From assembly GCF_004379255.2 (NCBI RefSeq), contig NC_056052.1, positions 17,640,589 through 17,704,588 on the forward strand: a stretch of 64,000 nt of DNA, given 5' to 3'. Of this stretch, positions 23,101 to 35,876 are shown one piece after another. Positions within the stretch are counted from its first letter, which is position 1, and every line of letters begins with the position of its first letter. The stretch comes from Salvia splendens (Eukaryota > Streptophyta > Magnoliopsida > Lamiales > Lamiaceae). A model generated the notes under the pieces. That model was not told the origin of the DNA, did no database searches, and worked only from the letters and a program-made list of their open reading frames with translations. Both the position numbers and the translations under genes were made by a program.

Positions 23101-24107
23101 CTGCCAACTCACGCCTTCTGGTAGAAGACGGTAAAGATCCTAAGTACTTCGTATCCACACCAGTGACAGGAAGCACGAGGTTTTTATCCCGTAAGCAATC
23201 TACAAGGATTTTCTTAATCTGAGAGCACATGACATTGCGTGCATCCTGCGTCTTCACTCTGGATGATCCACCATAAAGCTCCTCGCGGCTAACTGACCTC
23301 TCCTTCATGATACATAACTCAAAATCCTGCAATGTTTTCTTGGCATTCGATAGCTCGTTACCGCACTCAGTCCGTAGTAATTCAGCCTACAGCAAGAAAA
23401 TCCTTCATATGCTATTGTTACAAAGATCAAACAACTATATATATTGTCAAAAAAATGTGGAAAACTGTCAGTAACTTCCGTTCAATATCACGTAAAAGTT
23501 GAAAAGGCGCCATCCTTGAGCTTATATCGCGAATGAGTGCATCGATGTGCATAGCTGGTTTAAACCGGACAAGATTTACAAATGAAATAGCAGGAGGAGA
23601 TATAGCTTGAGAACCATAGCTTCAGAAGTAAACAGAGCACAACAATCTCATCCATTAACAAAGAATAAATTTCGACAAAGCAAACTTCGAAACATTCCAC
23701 ATTAGGATGATGTAGTCTAGTGATCGAAACATTCCAAGGGATTGAAACATACACTCTAGAAGCGTAAACAACAGTAGCATTTTAGCTTTTGACTACAATA
23801 TAAACAGCAAGTTTGTGAATACTAAAACATACTTAAACAAAGGAAAGCTGATCAACAACAACAACTAACATAACAAATTATCAACAAGAAAGCAAAATGA
23901 ATCTCTTGTCACATAAAAGGTGAAGTGAAGAAGAGTTATTACCATCTCCTGATTGATCTCTCCTGCATCCATCAAATAAGCAAGTAAGGTTTCTTGATCC
24001 TCCCTCTCCCTCACGCTCTCCACACCCATCACCGCTGTAAACGAAAGAACGAACACAAACGCCATATATGTAAAGTCTCCTCTTATGATTATCATTTGAA
24101 ACCTCAT
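20200..24107 (-). CDS. Group I formin-like protein (FH1/FH2, membrane-anchored)
   Basis: There are six exons on the minus strand: 24107-23943, 23386-22921, 22818-22074, 21988-21792, 21646-21411 and 21264-20200. All junctions are GT-AG and the phases agree, giving 957 codons. Residues 1-31 form a signal peptide. About 161-186 is a transmembrane helix (PTIMLAIGVTASLTLIICIL). A proline-rich FH1 follows (PPPPPPGVGGPPRPPG, about 300-400). FH2 starts at LKPFFWDKVNAS and runs to about residue 840 (LLKMAPT, KMVDIPFAFKR-like, RMNSGTFRGGAQAF). The tail is Lys/Glu/Ser/Asp-rich. Formins nucleate and elongate actin; group I members link actin to membrane or wall. The layout is closest to the FH5-type, but the exact orthologue is not claimed. 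Confidence 0.93.
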
Positions 24108-25368
24108 TTTCCCTATTCTGCAAAATGCTTCTCATTGCATTACACCAAATTCATCTCCCCTCCATCAAAGATCGGATTTTTAATCCTTTTCACCAAGAAT
24201 CTAGGCCGAACACCTTAACAATTCCCCTAAAATTATGCATAAATGATGATATGATCAACAATCTTGAATCCCTTCTAGGTGAATCGAAGAAGGAATTTTG
24301 GTGATCCACCAGATGGGATTGAAACATTAACATTTACGAATTGCTTTGACTTGATCAAGAAAAGAAGAAGAAGAAAATGGATAGCGTGGAAAGGTGTCAG
24401 ACCAAATCTGACAAAATTTTGGTGTTTTTTTTCGTGTTTGTGAGTTTCTGGTGTACAAATTTTTGTTGGTTTAATTTGCTGTTTTTAGACTCTGCAGCGA
24501 CCTTATCATATTTTCTAGCGGGAATATGCAATCGTTTCAATACGTGATAGATTAAATTTCATGCATTTATTTATAATAATGCATTTCTCAAAGTTTAAGA
24601 GGGCATTATTAGAATGTAGCAGTTTACTTAAATAGTTTAATGGATTGGGGAGACGGGTTCTGGGGGATTTGAAAATTTTTTAATTCCAAATTCAAAGCAT
24701 TATAAATAAATTTTAGTTGCATTACTTATCTCGTTCTATAGTCACATATTTGTAAGAAAAAAATGGACCCGGAAAAGGATGAAGAATGCATGAGTTTGTT
24801 CGTTCAAAGGGGTTCTGATCCAACGATGCCGGCGGACCGGGAAATACAACCGTATACTGCCCCTTCATTTGTTGACTGTCGGTTGTGAATACCGACGACT
24901 ACGAAGTGAATGATACGGAAGCATTCCGAGAGGAGCACCCGTGCATGACTATGCAAGCTATGGAAGCATTGGTCCGGAGTTCAGAAGTATGTGAGCCTCT
25001 TCGTCGGCATCATGGTCAACAACCAGCATATGTGACATAGTGGCCATAGTTTTGTCGACATTGTCCAGAAGGCAAAGAATCTCTTTCTCTTCTACGAGGA
25101 GGGACGTGTTTCCAAGTTCTAGAACATTTAGCCACTTTTTTAGAGTAGAGATGCTCACGGTTCAAAAACCACCAGTTTGTTTCAGAATTGCCGATTTAGG
25201 TTTACAAAATGGTGGAATCGTAATCCGCCAGACAAGGCATTAGCCGGTTTCAGTTTTGGGCCTGGTTTCCTCTCTCTGTTCTCCACTTTTTTGGCCGTTC
25301 CCGTTCAAAACGGTTTCATAAAAGAAAATATTTTTTCAATGAAAATTGATTTTTCATATCAATTTTTA

Positions 25369-25558
25369 CTCCCTTTCCAATCTTTCTATTTTAGTAAGTG
25401 GAGTCCAACTAACATTATATCCACTATTATTTCTTTACATTATATCCAGTATTATTTCTTTTCCTCTCTTTTACTTTACTCATTTTTCTCTCCCCTTCTC
25501 TTGCTATTTGTGCATTAAAATTCGTGTATTTTATGTTTCTATTTTTCGAAGGCGGAGG
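25369..25558. mobile_element. Divergent Stowaway-like MITE
   Basis: The left end ctccctttccaatctttcta and the right end gtttctatttttcgaaggcggag are imperfect inverted partners (about 190 bp). TA lies at 25367-25368 and 25559-25560. It shares its internal style with the element at 40878-41142. There is no coding sequence. Confidence 0.65.
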
Positions 25559-26050
25559 TAGTTTCTAAAATGAGCACAAACTGAATTCTAAAAAAATAAG
25601 TCCTTCCTAAAACGAACTTGCTGATCAAAACAATATTAGCAATATGGTACGCCCTCCGTCCGTGAAATGATGTCTAATTTTTCCATTTCGGAATATTCGC
25701 GATTTAAAGTCTGATTTACCTTTTTCCATTCTAAGTAAATAGACCTCGAAATTCACCTAACTCATTATACTCATATTCAATTATGCAATCTATATGATAT
25801 ATAAAAGGGGAGTTTTGAAGAAATTTACAAGATTGTCATTTAATTTAAAAAATTATATTAAGTTAAATATATATAATTTAAAGGCCATTAAACCTGTGAT
25901 TAAGTGGAGTGAGTGGGAGGTTTTACTATGTCATGTGTGATTAAGTGGAGTGAGTGATTAAACGTTTGATTAGAATTCCAAATAAAAATATTTTTTGTCC
26001 TTTCATCGAATGCATGTGGTGTGAATTGTTCGATTGTGTACTTTCATGGA

Positions 26051-26653
26051 TCTCATCTTATGCTTACCTCTACAAATGATCGTTTTAATACATATTGAGT
26101 ATTGATTTTTTGCATTGCAAATTGATTTTGTTCCTTATATTATTGTAGTTTTAGGCCACGGGGCGGCTTTAAAGATGACAAGCGAGTTATTTAACCTATG
26201 AGTTCTGTTGAAGAGTGACGAATTGATGGTTTTAGTTTATAGTGATGAGTTTGATTTTAATTTTAAAGTTAATGTAGTGTATAAAGAAGTTTTAAAAATG
26301 ATGAGTAATTATCCATTGTGTTTAATTCTTTACTATGTCATGTGTGATTAAGTGGAGTGAGTGATTAAACGTCTCATCTTATGCTTACCTCTACAAATGA
26401 TCGTTTTAATACATATTGAGTATTGATTTTTTGCATTGCAAATTGATTTTGTTCCTTATATTATTGTAGTTTTAGGCCACGGGGCGGCTTTAAAGATGAC
26501 AAGCGAGTTATTTAACCTATGAGTTCTGTTGAAGAGTGACGAATTGATGGTTTTAGTTTATAGTGATGAGTTTGATTTTAATTTTAAAGTTAATGTAGTG
26601 TATAAAGAAGTTTTAAAAATGATGAGTAATTATCCATTGTGTTTAATTCTTTA
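26051..26653. repeat. Perfect 282-bp tandem duplication
   Basis: Copy one is 26051-26332 and copy two is 26372-26653, at an offset of 321. I see no mismatch along the unit. The 40 bases between them (ctatgtcatgtgtgattaag..) repeat a segment found before copy one at 25927, so the duplicated block was larger and the first copy later gained or kept an extra segment. The unit is AT-rich and non-coding. Confidence 0.88.
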
Positions 26654-27404
26654 TTTTGTGATAGATTTTTATCTTCCTACTCCATGATTTAATGTTTAAA
26701 CATTATATTATGCGATTTGTTTCAAATTTATTATGCTTCAACGTTGATTTGTATAGATTTTTTATTCTCATATAACTACAATTGTTATTCGTATTGTTCA
26801 TTGTTAATATTGATTCTAATTTTGTTTAATTAATTTAAAATTGAAAATTAATGTTTTAAAAATATATTAATCTGTAATAAAAGTGAAATTTCCACGTTCC
26901 ACTAACTCATTTTCAAATTTTTATTCATAAAGTCAAATAATTTCTTAAAACTCATGCCGAATCAAAATGAGACTATAAACTGTGGACGGGGAAGAGTACG
27001 AGAATTCCAAACCATACCCCTATTCATTTAAGCCTTGATAAACAAAAAAACAGAGGCAGGCAGCCCATCATCAATTAGGCAGATTCTTCAATATCAGACT
27101 AGTTGTATACTGCATTGATCTTTGTCATTGCTTCAATCAGAACTTGGAACTTGAACTTCTCAAGAAACATCTATATTACAACAATAAGTTCTCTTAAATC
27201 TCAACATAATACTGCAGGAGTTCCATTTCAAATTTATGCATCTCTTCACTTGGGACTCATCGCATGTTTCCTTCAAACATTTGTCCATCACTTCCATTAT
27301 CCTTTTCTCTTTCAATAGCAACCATGCCTGTAACAATCACATATTTCTCACTTTTTTTCATACAACAAATATAGGAGGTGTACATTGCCTAGGAGGCTAT
27401 GACA

Positions 27405-30091
27405 ATGGTCATTGTGCTCAAATTCTCTGTTCCTTTTCTCACTTATTATCTCTAGCACCACTACTCCAAAACTATAGACATCAGACTTCACTGAGAACTT
27501 GCCATGAAATGCATATTCCGGAGCCATATAGCCGCTGCATAAAAATAATACTACTACTCATTAATTAGGCCATCATGAAAAATAGCAGTCTAGTTTGATG
27601 GGATACAAGAAAGTTCACTATGTTCCACCAACTCTCTTAGTTCTAGATAGAGACTGATCCTCTTCAAAAGTTCTTGCTAAGCCAAAGTCTGATATTTTCG
27701 GATTAAGACTTGCATCTAGTAATATGTTACTTGTTTTTAGATCCCGATGGATAATCTTAAACTTGGAATTATGGTGGAGATAAAGCAGTCCCTTTGCGAT
27801 TCCCATGATAATGTGTAGGCCACGTCAGAATTGTCCTTCTATCATGACCTGCACATGATCCAATACTTTATCAACATATTTATTAGATACAAACAAACAA
27901 AAGGATGAGTGAGATATTAGGCCAGCACCAAGAACAAAAGTATCCAAGCTCTTATTTTGTACGTATTCATATATTATCACCATTTCCTCTCGTTCAATGC
28001 AACAACCAAGGAGTTTAACGAGGTTTATGTGTTGAAGTTTTGTGATCAAGAGGACCTCGTTCTTGAACTCTTCAAGACCTTGTCCAGAAGATTTCGACAG
28101 TCTCTTAACTGCGATTTCTTGTCCTGTTGACAGACTGTCCTACTTATGAATATTATCAAGGGAGTAAGGATGCCTGATAGAGTAGAGGTAATGCTCAACT
28201 CAAAGCAATATGTGAAGGTTAGTTACCTTATAAACAGGACCAAAACCTCCTACTCTTATCATATTGTGTTGGGGTTTGTTGCTTCCCCAATAGTTGCCAG
28301 TTTGATCGATGGCATTTCTAAATCCTCGTCATACTTATTTACTGCCGTGGAGCATCAAAAAACAAAAGATTCAATGCCTCAGGCTCTGCTTAATTTTGTG
28401 TTATGGACATTATAACAAAGTTTATAACTTTTACCTCTCCTTTTCCATTTTGTTAGTAAAACTATACTTCCATTGATGAAACTCGAGACATGACCCCAGT
28501 AGCAATGGATATTAGACTTATTGGTTCCTTCTTCTCCTCCTCCGAAATAGAGCTAATTAGTATAGGAAAATTTACCAAGAAATATCATACAAATAGCTTC
28601 AAAATATGAGGAAAGGATCTTACACCAACCTAATTGTGAAAGTGGGACGCGGATATAGATGTTCTGCATGCTATGAGTAGCAGGAAGCTCTCTGGTGTCA
28701 AGAAGATCCCCGAACCACATCAAACACCCACTGCCACCACTAGTTATGTAGGGATTGGCACACGCAGAGCACTTACAGTTCCTTAGCACTCGGCTTTGCA
28801 GTCATCAAGGCTCATGCTAGTATTCAACCAGTATGTCAACATATCATGGTGCTTCACTCCTTTAACCTCTACAAAACCATCTCCACTCTCGCAATTCAAC
28901 GGCCTAATTCTAGCACATCCACCACACCAATCTTGAAGATCCTATTCGTTGGGAAACTTAGGGGCAAATCCTGCGAAACACTCACACCTTTGCTCCTTCT
29001 CAACCGTGCAGATTCCATTGGGGCCGCAGCTCCCATACTCATCGCACTGGTCTCGGGGGAACGTGAACATGAGATTCCACTTATCCTTTCTGGGACTCAT
29101 CATATACTGTTGGATGGCGCCAAAGGCGTCTATTGAGGTTCTCATGATCACGGAGCTGTGATAAGGCCTCCACATAGACACCAGCCTCCCTTGTTCGAAA
29201 ATGTATTCAGCACTTGGGAAAGCACCATAGAAGCGAGGGATCCCGTTGAAATAGAGGCCATTCCACTTTCCACATCGAAATCTTTTCCTTGTGCCTTCCA
29301 AAATGAGTATCTCAGGCAAGCCGTGGTTGTCTATCTTCATCACGAAAACTCCGGGCGAAGGATCGTCTCAATCTCTCCACGATGTCAAATTCGTGATGAG
29401 ATTAAGCTTCATACCTGATGTAATCAAATTCAAACTCTAAATATATGCAAACCGTCAAACAATGTACACTTTATGTATATATAATGTACTATCACTTATA
29501 ATGAACATTATATGCATAAAGTGTACGTTGTTTGACGTTTTGCATATAAGACTGTTTTCTGTGCAAGTAATATGCAACTTGTTGTTCAAAGCAGACAATA
29601 TCATACTAAAGTGAGTTCAGGTGTGCGTTACCGAACCCTCACAATACCTGGTAGCCCCGTGTCAGTTGGGAAATTGAAGCTTTGCCATAAGCAGTGGCCT
29701 TCCTCCGTCGAGACAACCAGGTTTCCGGTATCAAGGACGCTGCCGTTGGTGGATTCGTTGACCAGATAACAGCTCCATCTCTTCTGCTAATACAAAGACT
29801 TCCATTTAGAGAGATGCCAAAGTTAACTCCATGTGAGTGAGTGATGGGGTGGTTTCTGTTAGCAACCCAGACAACCACTTCAGGTGTGAATTTATACCAA
29901 ATTCCTACAAATACATTCTTTGACTTTCCAGGTTGGAAAAATCCGAGTTCAAAGACTTGGCTTTCGGAAACCAAAGTCTCCCCAATACCAATCTTTTGGT
30001 TGTGGAGAAGTGAGTGATTTGCTCCACACGTTGATTTGAGAAGCACATAGCAGAGGATTGCTGTGAAAAGGTAAGGCGCCATTTTGAACAC
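27405..30091 (-). pseudogene. G-type lectin S-receptor-like kinase, broken
   Basis: On the minus strand the domains follow family order. A signal peptide and B-lectin domain (30091-29639) include ELGFFQPGKSK, VVWVANRNHPI and GAVIWSTN, then shift frame within the CLWQSFNFPTDT-type region. An S-locus glycoprotein domain (29343-28942) has FRCGKWNGLYFNG and DQCDEYGSCGPNGIC. A PAN remnant (28800-28620) contains CLMWFGDLLDTREL. The kinase exons are 28130-27940 ([20 protein letters not shown]), 27850-27620 ([18 protein letters not shown]) and 27540-27400 ([20 protein letters not shown]). A TGA replaces the tryptophan expected before HIIMGIAKG. The transmembrane exon and the kinase C-lobe end are missing. 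A functional relative would sense external ligands at the plasma membrane. Confidence 0.85.
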
Positions 30092-30239
30092 TGATCATAA
30101 AAATGTTTGTGATTGACTGATTGCAGAACCATGAAGACTTTATGGGGTAAATAACTTTTGAGTCAAAAAAATTGAAATTTAAACTAGACTTTTAAGCACA
30201 ATCAACAGTCCGTATTGAGTAAAAAATTAAAGAATAATA

Positions 30240-30439
30240 CTCCCTCCGTCTCATAATAGATGACACACTTAGGGAATGACACGAGATTTTAGGAGATATT
30301 GTTTTGTGAGTCGGGTGGAGAGAGAAAATAGTATATTTATATTAATGTGAGAAAGAGTGTTTTCCAAAAGAGAAATGTTACCTATTTTGTGAGACAAACT
30401 AAAAATAAAAGTGTGACATCTATTATGGGACAGAAGAAG
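30240..30439. mobile_element. Stowaway-type MITE
   Basis: The left end is ctccctccgtctcataatag and the right end ctattatgggacagaagaag. TA lies at 30238-30239 and 30440-30441. It is 200 bp with no coding content and lies just upstream of the kinase pseudogene start. Confidence 0.88.
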
Positions 30440-30549
30440 TACACAATTCTTCTAATGAAAAATAGACATATAAAATAATAAAACTATAAACACTTAACAA
30501 AAAATACAAATGTAATTAATATCAATGTATTTAAGAGTGATGTATAGTA

Positions 30550-30731
30550 CTCCTCCGCCCCACCGAAGATGACCACTTTCCTTTTTTATTTGTCCCAACT
30601 AAAATGATCCATTACTAAAAATAGAAACACTTTTATCTCTACTTTATTCTTTCTATTTAACAAACAAAATAAAGTTGAATAAAATCTCATGCCGTCCAAG
30701 GAAGGGGTCATATTTCTTGGGACGAAGAGAG
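30550..30731. mobile_element. Stowaway-type MITE
   Basis: The left end ctcctccgccccaccgaaga and the right end tttcttgggacgaagagag are inverted partners with a few changes (182 bp). TA precedes the left end (30548-30549); the right flank is CA, so its duplication has decayed. Confidence 0.7.
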
Positions 30732-31852
30732 CAGATATTTATAGGAAAAATCAAATGAGATACACCCTCTTATAACCACTTTTGTTTCCACAAATAAACA
30801 AATAACCAACAAATATTTAGGAAAATATCATAAAAAGTGGAAAAAGATCATTTACAACATGCATAAAAATTGGTGGGAAAAAACTAACTTTTTAAAAGTT
30901 CCATGATATTAGGTGCCAATATCCTAAAATTAAATTACATAAACATACCTTGTTTTAATATTTTAACCATGAAAAATATAAATCGTTTACCTATTGTGTA
31001 AATTGTGCACCTCAAGTACGTCATAGTTCAAAAGAACCATGGAAACAACATACCTATTGCGTAAATTACGTATGCAGTAGATCTTGGACTCCTAATAATC
31101 TTTTCAGCACCCAAACTGGAAATGAAGCATCAATTTTTGTTCCCTGAAATAAATATAATTCAAAAACATATTATGTATTTAATATTAAAAATTATATTAG
31201 ACAAGAAAAGAATTGTTGAATTCTTTGCAAAGAGACATACTGTTCGGTCTTGCAAAATGTCTAGTAATTGAATGTTTTCTTCGGTACTAAATAAAATATA
31301 AAGTATAAAATATCAAAAACACAGGAAAATGAGACTAAATAAAGAACATACAAACATTTAAACTCTGTTTGAGGAATTTATGCGTGTTGATTCATCTCAT
31401 AGTCGAGGTTTGATATTTATAGAAGATTTTGGAGGACTTTTGGCTACAAAATATCAAATTTCGAATTACATTTCTTGAACATACAAACCTAGCTAATACC
31501 TATTGTTTTATAAACATTTACTAAACTACACAATAGATTTTAAACTACTATAAAATATGTAAATATATATACATAGCTAATTGCCAAATTGACTGATTGC
31601 GGAGTACTAATAATCATTTAGTCAAAATTATCAGTTGATCTTAAAAAAACAATTTGTAAAATAGATTCTCATGGAATTATGGATATATTTATTGAGATTG
31701 CGTGAAATAGTTGGTCTTCAAATATTTGTTGATTATTTAAACACAGATTGAAAGTTTTTACCATTTGGTCAAAAAATAAAGCTATATTAAAATTATGAAG
31801 TTCACCATTAGACCAATGCAAGAACATAATAATTATTAAAGAACAGAATGCT
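30732..31852. other. Gene-free AT-rich stretch
   Basis: There are no coding sequences, RNA genes or element ends that I can support. Two similar phrases (cctattg[ct]gtaaatt[ga]) near 30990 and 31053 hint at a small local duplication. Confidence 0.4.
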
Positions 31853-34550
31853 TGTCACGACCGCACTTCCTAAGGATAGAAAGCACGGTGGATCGCGACT
31901 AATGGGGGAATTAAGAAGCGGGGAAGAAGGGGGAAAACAATCAAGGGAGTACGATATGTGGATCAAAAGATGAAACTTCATTATCAAATCATAGTCTCAG
32001 ATCACGAAGCAACATAGTTTGAATAAAAATAATCCAACGGAATAAAGAAAACATCAGAGTTATAAAACTTGACGTAGCGGAAGCATTTGAGAGTTAGCTA
32101 CTACTATGTATGAAGACACAATAGTAACCAGAACGTTATTGATTACAATTCTTGGCTCATTGCTCAACATCCTCCGCCTCCCGACCTCGCTCAACCTGCA
32201 CATAGGGAAAACATATGCAGGGGCTGAGTACTTGATGCACCCAGTGAACTCATGCCCGAAATACATTTATCATTTAAGTTATGTCAAGCCATCATAGAGT
32301 GAAACTCGGATTTTACTTTAAAAAGACCGAGAGACACCAAAATCATTCCTTTAAAAGTGTCAGCGCTGACAATCATCATCCTCCATCATATACCATATCT
32401 GAACCTTCATGTGAAACGAGACTGTGGCCACAATCTCGATCACTGGACCGGCCGACCTAGGGGACGGCTCACGATCCCTATCAGTGCACTAGTCCGAGTA
32501 GGGACTCACTCCCTAGTCAGACCCGAATTCGTTAACTATCAAAGTCTAGTAGGATATTATCCCAGTAGACAATCAGATAGGCAATTCAAAACATAAAAAC
32601 GGCATGACATACTATTTTAAACCACCCTTATTTCACCATAAACATATCATTTCAAAATAAAAGAATTTAAGTAATAAAGCCCACCTCGAAAGCTTAGAAT
32701 TTTCCTTAAGCAGCTTCTCGTTCCGACCTTAGCGGCCGTGCGAACCACCTTTTCGGAAAATACATAAAGTTCACGTCAATCTCGATAACGAAGACATTTT
32801 AGAATGCATGCACTCTAATTAAAATCTTTTAATTCGTTTTCTCGGTTTTCGTGCATTTTCGATTATTCGGCGGTCGCCCAAGGCGTCGCGTGCGACGCCG
32901 GTCGGCCGCTTACGCTCGTTCTTTCCTCCGTTGGCTCCTCGTATTTTCCATGACGTCGGAAATAAATTTCCTAAAATTATTTAAACGCATACTTAATTCA
33001 TCGCAATTATTTCTCCTCGTAAATACTTTTACTTCGCACTTGGGTAGTATTATTCGTGCTTCAAATTATTCCGGGATTTAATTAAATCATTATTCACGAT
33101 TAAATTATCGGTCCAAACATCTAATCATTCCCCCACCTTTTATCTCCAATTTAAAATTTTGAAGCCCAACAAAAAGATTTGGAGCCCAACTAACCAAACA
33201 TCCCATTTTAATTAATAGGTCCACTTTCAAAAAAACAAGTAGAGGCCCAAATGACAAAGGCCCAAATCCCTTTTTCTTCCACCATTTTACACGTCTCTCT
33301 CATCTTCTTTTATCTCTCTCTTCTCCTCTTCCTCTCTTCTTCTTCTTCATTTAAAATTTCCGCCGCCCCTCCCTTTTCGCGTCGGAGCCGCCTGCCCGGT
33401 GAGAGGAGTGCTGCCGCCGAGCGTCGCTCAGCGTCGTTGTACTCCCGCTGTCGCCTTCGATCCGTCAGCGTCGCCGTCGCGGTGGGGGTCCAGCCGCCGG
33501 CTTACTTAGCCGCTGCACAGTGCCGTCGTGGCTGTTCCGTCGCTGCTGCTGTTCGCCAACGGGAGCTGCTGCCGGAGTCGACGGACAGCGCAGCTGCTGT
33601 CGCCGGACAGCATAGCTGCTGTCGCGCCATCGTCCCTCCCCGTCGAGCCGCTGCCGTCGCTTCCTCCTCCCCAAAACCACTCCGAACCCGCTCGGAAACA
33701 CTCCGAAAAGACCCGCAAGGTGTATTTTTATTATCAAGTTACGTTCTTTGGGACTTTCGATTGCATACGGCGAGTGTTTCAATTGTTGATTGTTATTTTG
33801 TTTGATTTGATTATGGAAGTGGATTATGCAATGATGTATGAAATATATATACAAAGATTCATGCTTTGAGGCTTGAAAAGAGATTATACCTCAAGAAGGA
33901 TTGAATTTGGTGGTGGAGGAGCAAGAATGGTAGCAACCGACTTCCTTCACTCTCGGCTCTCTTCTCAAATTTTGTTTTGTTTGAAGTTGAAGTAGAAGAG
34001 TAGTGGAAAGATGAATGAACATAGGTTATAAAATGGGTGACTCTTGATTTTGTAGAATTAATTGTGAGAAGATGGAAAGTGAAGAGAGTTGGAGGTGAAG
34101 AGCCCCCATGGTGAAAGACCGTAGACTACTTGGAGAAGAAGAAGGAAGGAAGATTTTTTTTTTCTTTTGGGCTTGCTCTCATATCTTTGGAAATTGTATT
34201 GGGCTCAACATATATCATTTAAATTAGTTTGGGTTCATTTAGTTGAAAGCCCAAGTTGATAATTATTTAATTGTTAGGTATATATTGTTATGGCCCAAGG
34301 CCATTTTATATATACTCATTGGACTCTAATTTAATTTGAGAAGCCCAAATGTAAATATACGTACTTTATATTCTCGCATTTTTTCGATAATTAAAATTCG
34401 CAAAACTTTATTAACTTTTGTTATCTTGTTCAACACAAAATAAAGAATGCCTAGCGTCACAACTTATATTTGATGTTGTTCCAAATATAATTTCTTCGAC
34501 CGTTCCTCGATTTACGCGCATCATCTTCCATAAAAAGTATGGGCGTTACA
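31853..34550. mobile_element. Solo LTR (2.7 kb), TGTCACGA...GTTACA family
   Basis: The sequence begins TGTCACGACCGC and ends GGGCGTTACA. Identical ATGCT flanks lie at 31848-31852 and 34551-34555, a 5-bp target duplication. There is no gag or pol inside, so it is a solo LTR (2698 bp). Segments match the smaller relative at 13824-15788. The ORF at 33251-33805 is a GC-rich, Ser/Arg/Ala low-complexity reading and no domain is seen; it probably belongs to the LTR's transcribed leader. Confidence 0.85.
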
Positions 34551-34691
34551 ATGCTATTACTCCTATTACTTTTATTGCAAAATGCAGGCAACTAAACAGA
34601 ACACCTATCTTGATTGAATTACAATGGCTATTGGTTCATTATTCTTGGATTTCAGAATAAAAAGTACATGCACATTGTAATCAATATTATA

Positions 34692-34932
34692 CACTCCTCT
34701 CGCCCCATAAAAATAAGGACACTTTCTTTTTTCGTCCATCCCACAAAATTTTCTCATTTTCATTTATGGAAAGTTACCTCAAACTTATTATCCATATAAA
34801 CACTAACAATAATATGGGTCTCACCATCCACTAACACTATTTTAATTATTCTTCTTCTCAGCTCTCTTACTTTACCAATGCATTAATTCCCGTGCCGTCC
34901 CAAATATCCTTATTTTTTTGGAACGAAGGGAG
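34692..34932. mobile_element. Stowaway-like MITE
   Basis: The left end cactcctctcgccccataaa and the right end tatttttttggaacgaagggag are imperfect inverted partners. TA lies at 34690-34691 and 34933-34934. It is 241 bp and non-coding. Confidence 0.78.
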
Positions 34933-35149
34933 TAATTATAAACCAGTAATCACTACATAACTATAAACCAAATTTAATTTTATATAAATAAAAAATTAAT
35001 ATGCAATAGAAGTAAATGAATGAACATGTAATGAAAAGTAATTAGTTTTTGGAAACACATCAAACCTCTTAGTAGTTTTATTAGTACCTATTAATATTAA
35101 GCTCTTATCCTGTAACCTGACAAATGCATTAATAATTGATTGTCTGGTA

Positions 35150-35780
35150 TCTAAAAGGAACTATCGGGTATGGAGAAGGAAAAGTGAGGACCTCAAGATA
35201 GATGGGAACACTGATTCAAGTTGGGTTTAACCTATAGATCGGAAGTCAACAAGAGGATACTTCATCTATGCATGGAGAAATCTAGTTTAGGGTTTAGGGT
35301 CACTAAACTCTAAATCTGGTCGCGTGGAAAATAAGAAATTAAAGGTTGTAGCTTTGTCAAGTGCAGAAGCAGAATTTCAAGATTAAGAGCGGTCTAACAA
35401 AGATATTGTGGTTAAGGAGGTTACTCAGTGAAATCGGTTTTCCACTAACTTCAAAAAACCAACTGTTTTGTGATAATAAAGCCGTCATCAGCATTTCATA
35501 AAATTCAATCCAATATCATGGGACTAAGCATGTGGAGGTTGATCGCCACTTTATAAAGAGGAGATTGAAGGAGGAATTATATAACTCTCATTTGTTCAAT
35601 AAGAAGAGCAGTTTGCTGTCATTCTAACAAAGACTGTAAATCTAAAGTTTTTCAGTGAAGTTATGGACAAGTTGAGTATTGGTGATGTCATTGCTCAACT
35701 TGAGGAGGGGTGTCAAACATGCCATACTCAAGACTTACCAAGTGAAGAGAAGATATTCAAGGCAAAAGATATGTAACTGA
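35150..35780 (+). pseudogene. Ty1/copia RNase H remnant
   Basis: Plus-strand translation across several frames gives TDRKSTRGYFIYAWRNLV-like, then VVALSSAEAEF, ILWLRRLLSEIGFPLTSKNQ, LFCDNKAVISI, HGTKHVEVDRHFIKR and EVMDKLSIGDVIAQLEEGC. These are the conserved blocks of the copia RNase H domain at the C-terminal end of pol, in the right order. Stops and frameshifts interrupt it, and the rest of pol is absent. It was once the last fifth of a copia polyprotein. Confidence 0.85.
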
Positions 35781-35876
35781 TAGGGAAAATATACATCTAG
35801 AAATGGAGTAATTCTCTGCCTAATTTACATTGTATTAATTCCTATAATAAGGGAGAGGACTCGATCATATATCAAT

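Larger units (their letters stand above)
24108..27404. other. Gene-free region upstream of the formin
   Basis: The first few hundred bases are presumably formin promoter and 5' leader; no specific element was recognised. At 24758-24890 a plus-strand ORF starts MDPEKDEEC, and at 24958-25158 (minus) a 66-residue ORF lies; neither is recognised. The rest is AT-rich, with a Stowaway-like element at 25369-25558, an unpaired Stowaway end at 25652 and a perfect duplication at 26051-26653. Confidence 0.5.

Noticed and set aside
24958..25158. 66-codon minus-strand ORF (MSISTLKKWLNVLEL..)
   Set aside because: Somewhat protein-like, but with no recognisable family, no exon context and a flanking MITE; not enough to call a gene.
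33251..33805. 184-codon plus-strand ORF
   Set aside because: Low-complexity Ser/Arg/Ala reading in a GC-rich part of a solo LTR, with competing ORFs on both strands and no domain.
35284..35304. gtttagggtttagggtcac, telomere-repeat-like
   Set aside because: Only about two units, inside a copia RNase H remnant where the bases are explained by the coding relic; not an interstitial telomere array.
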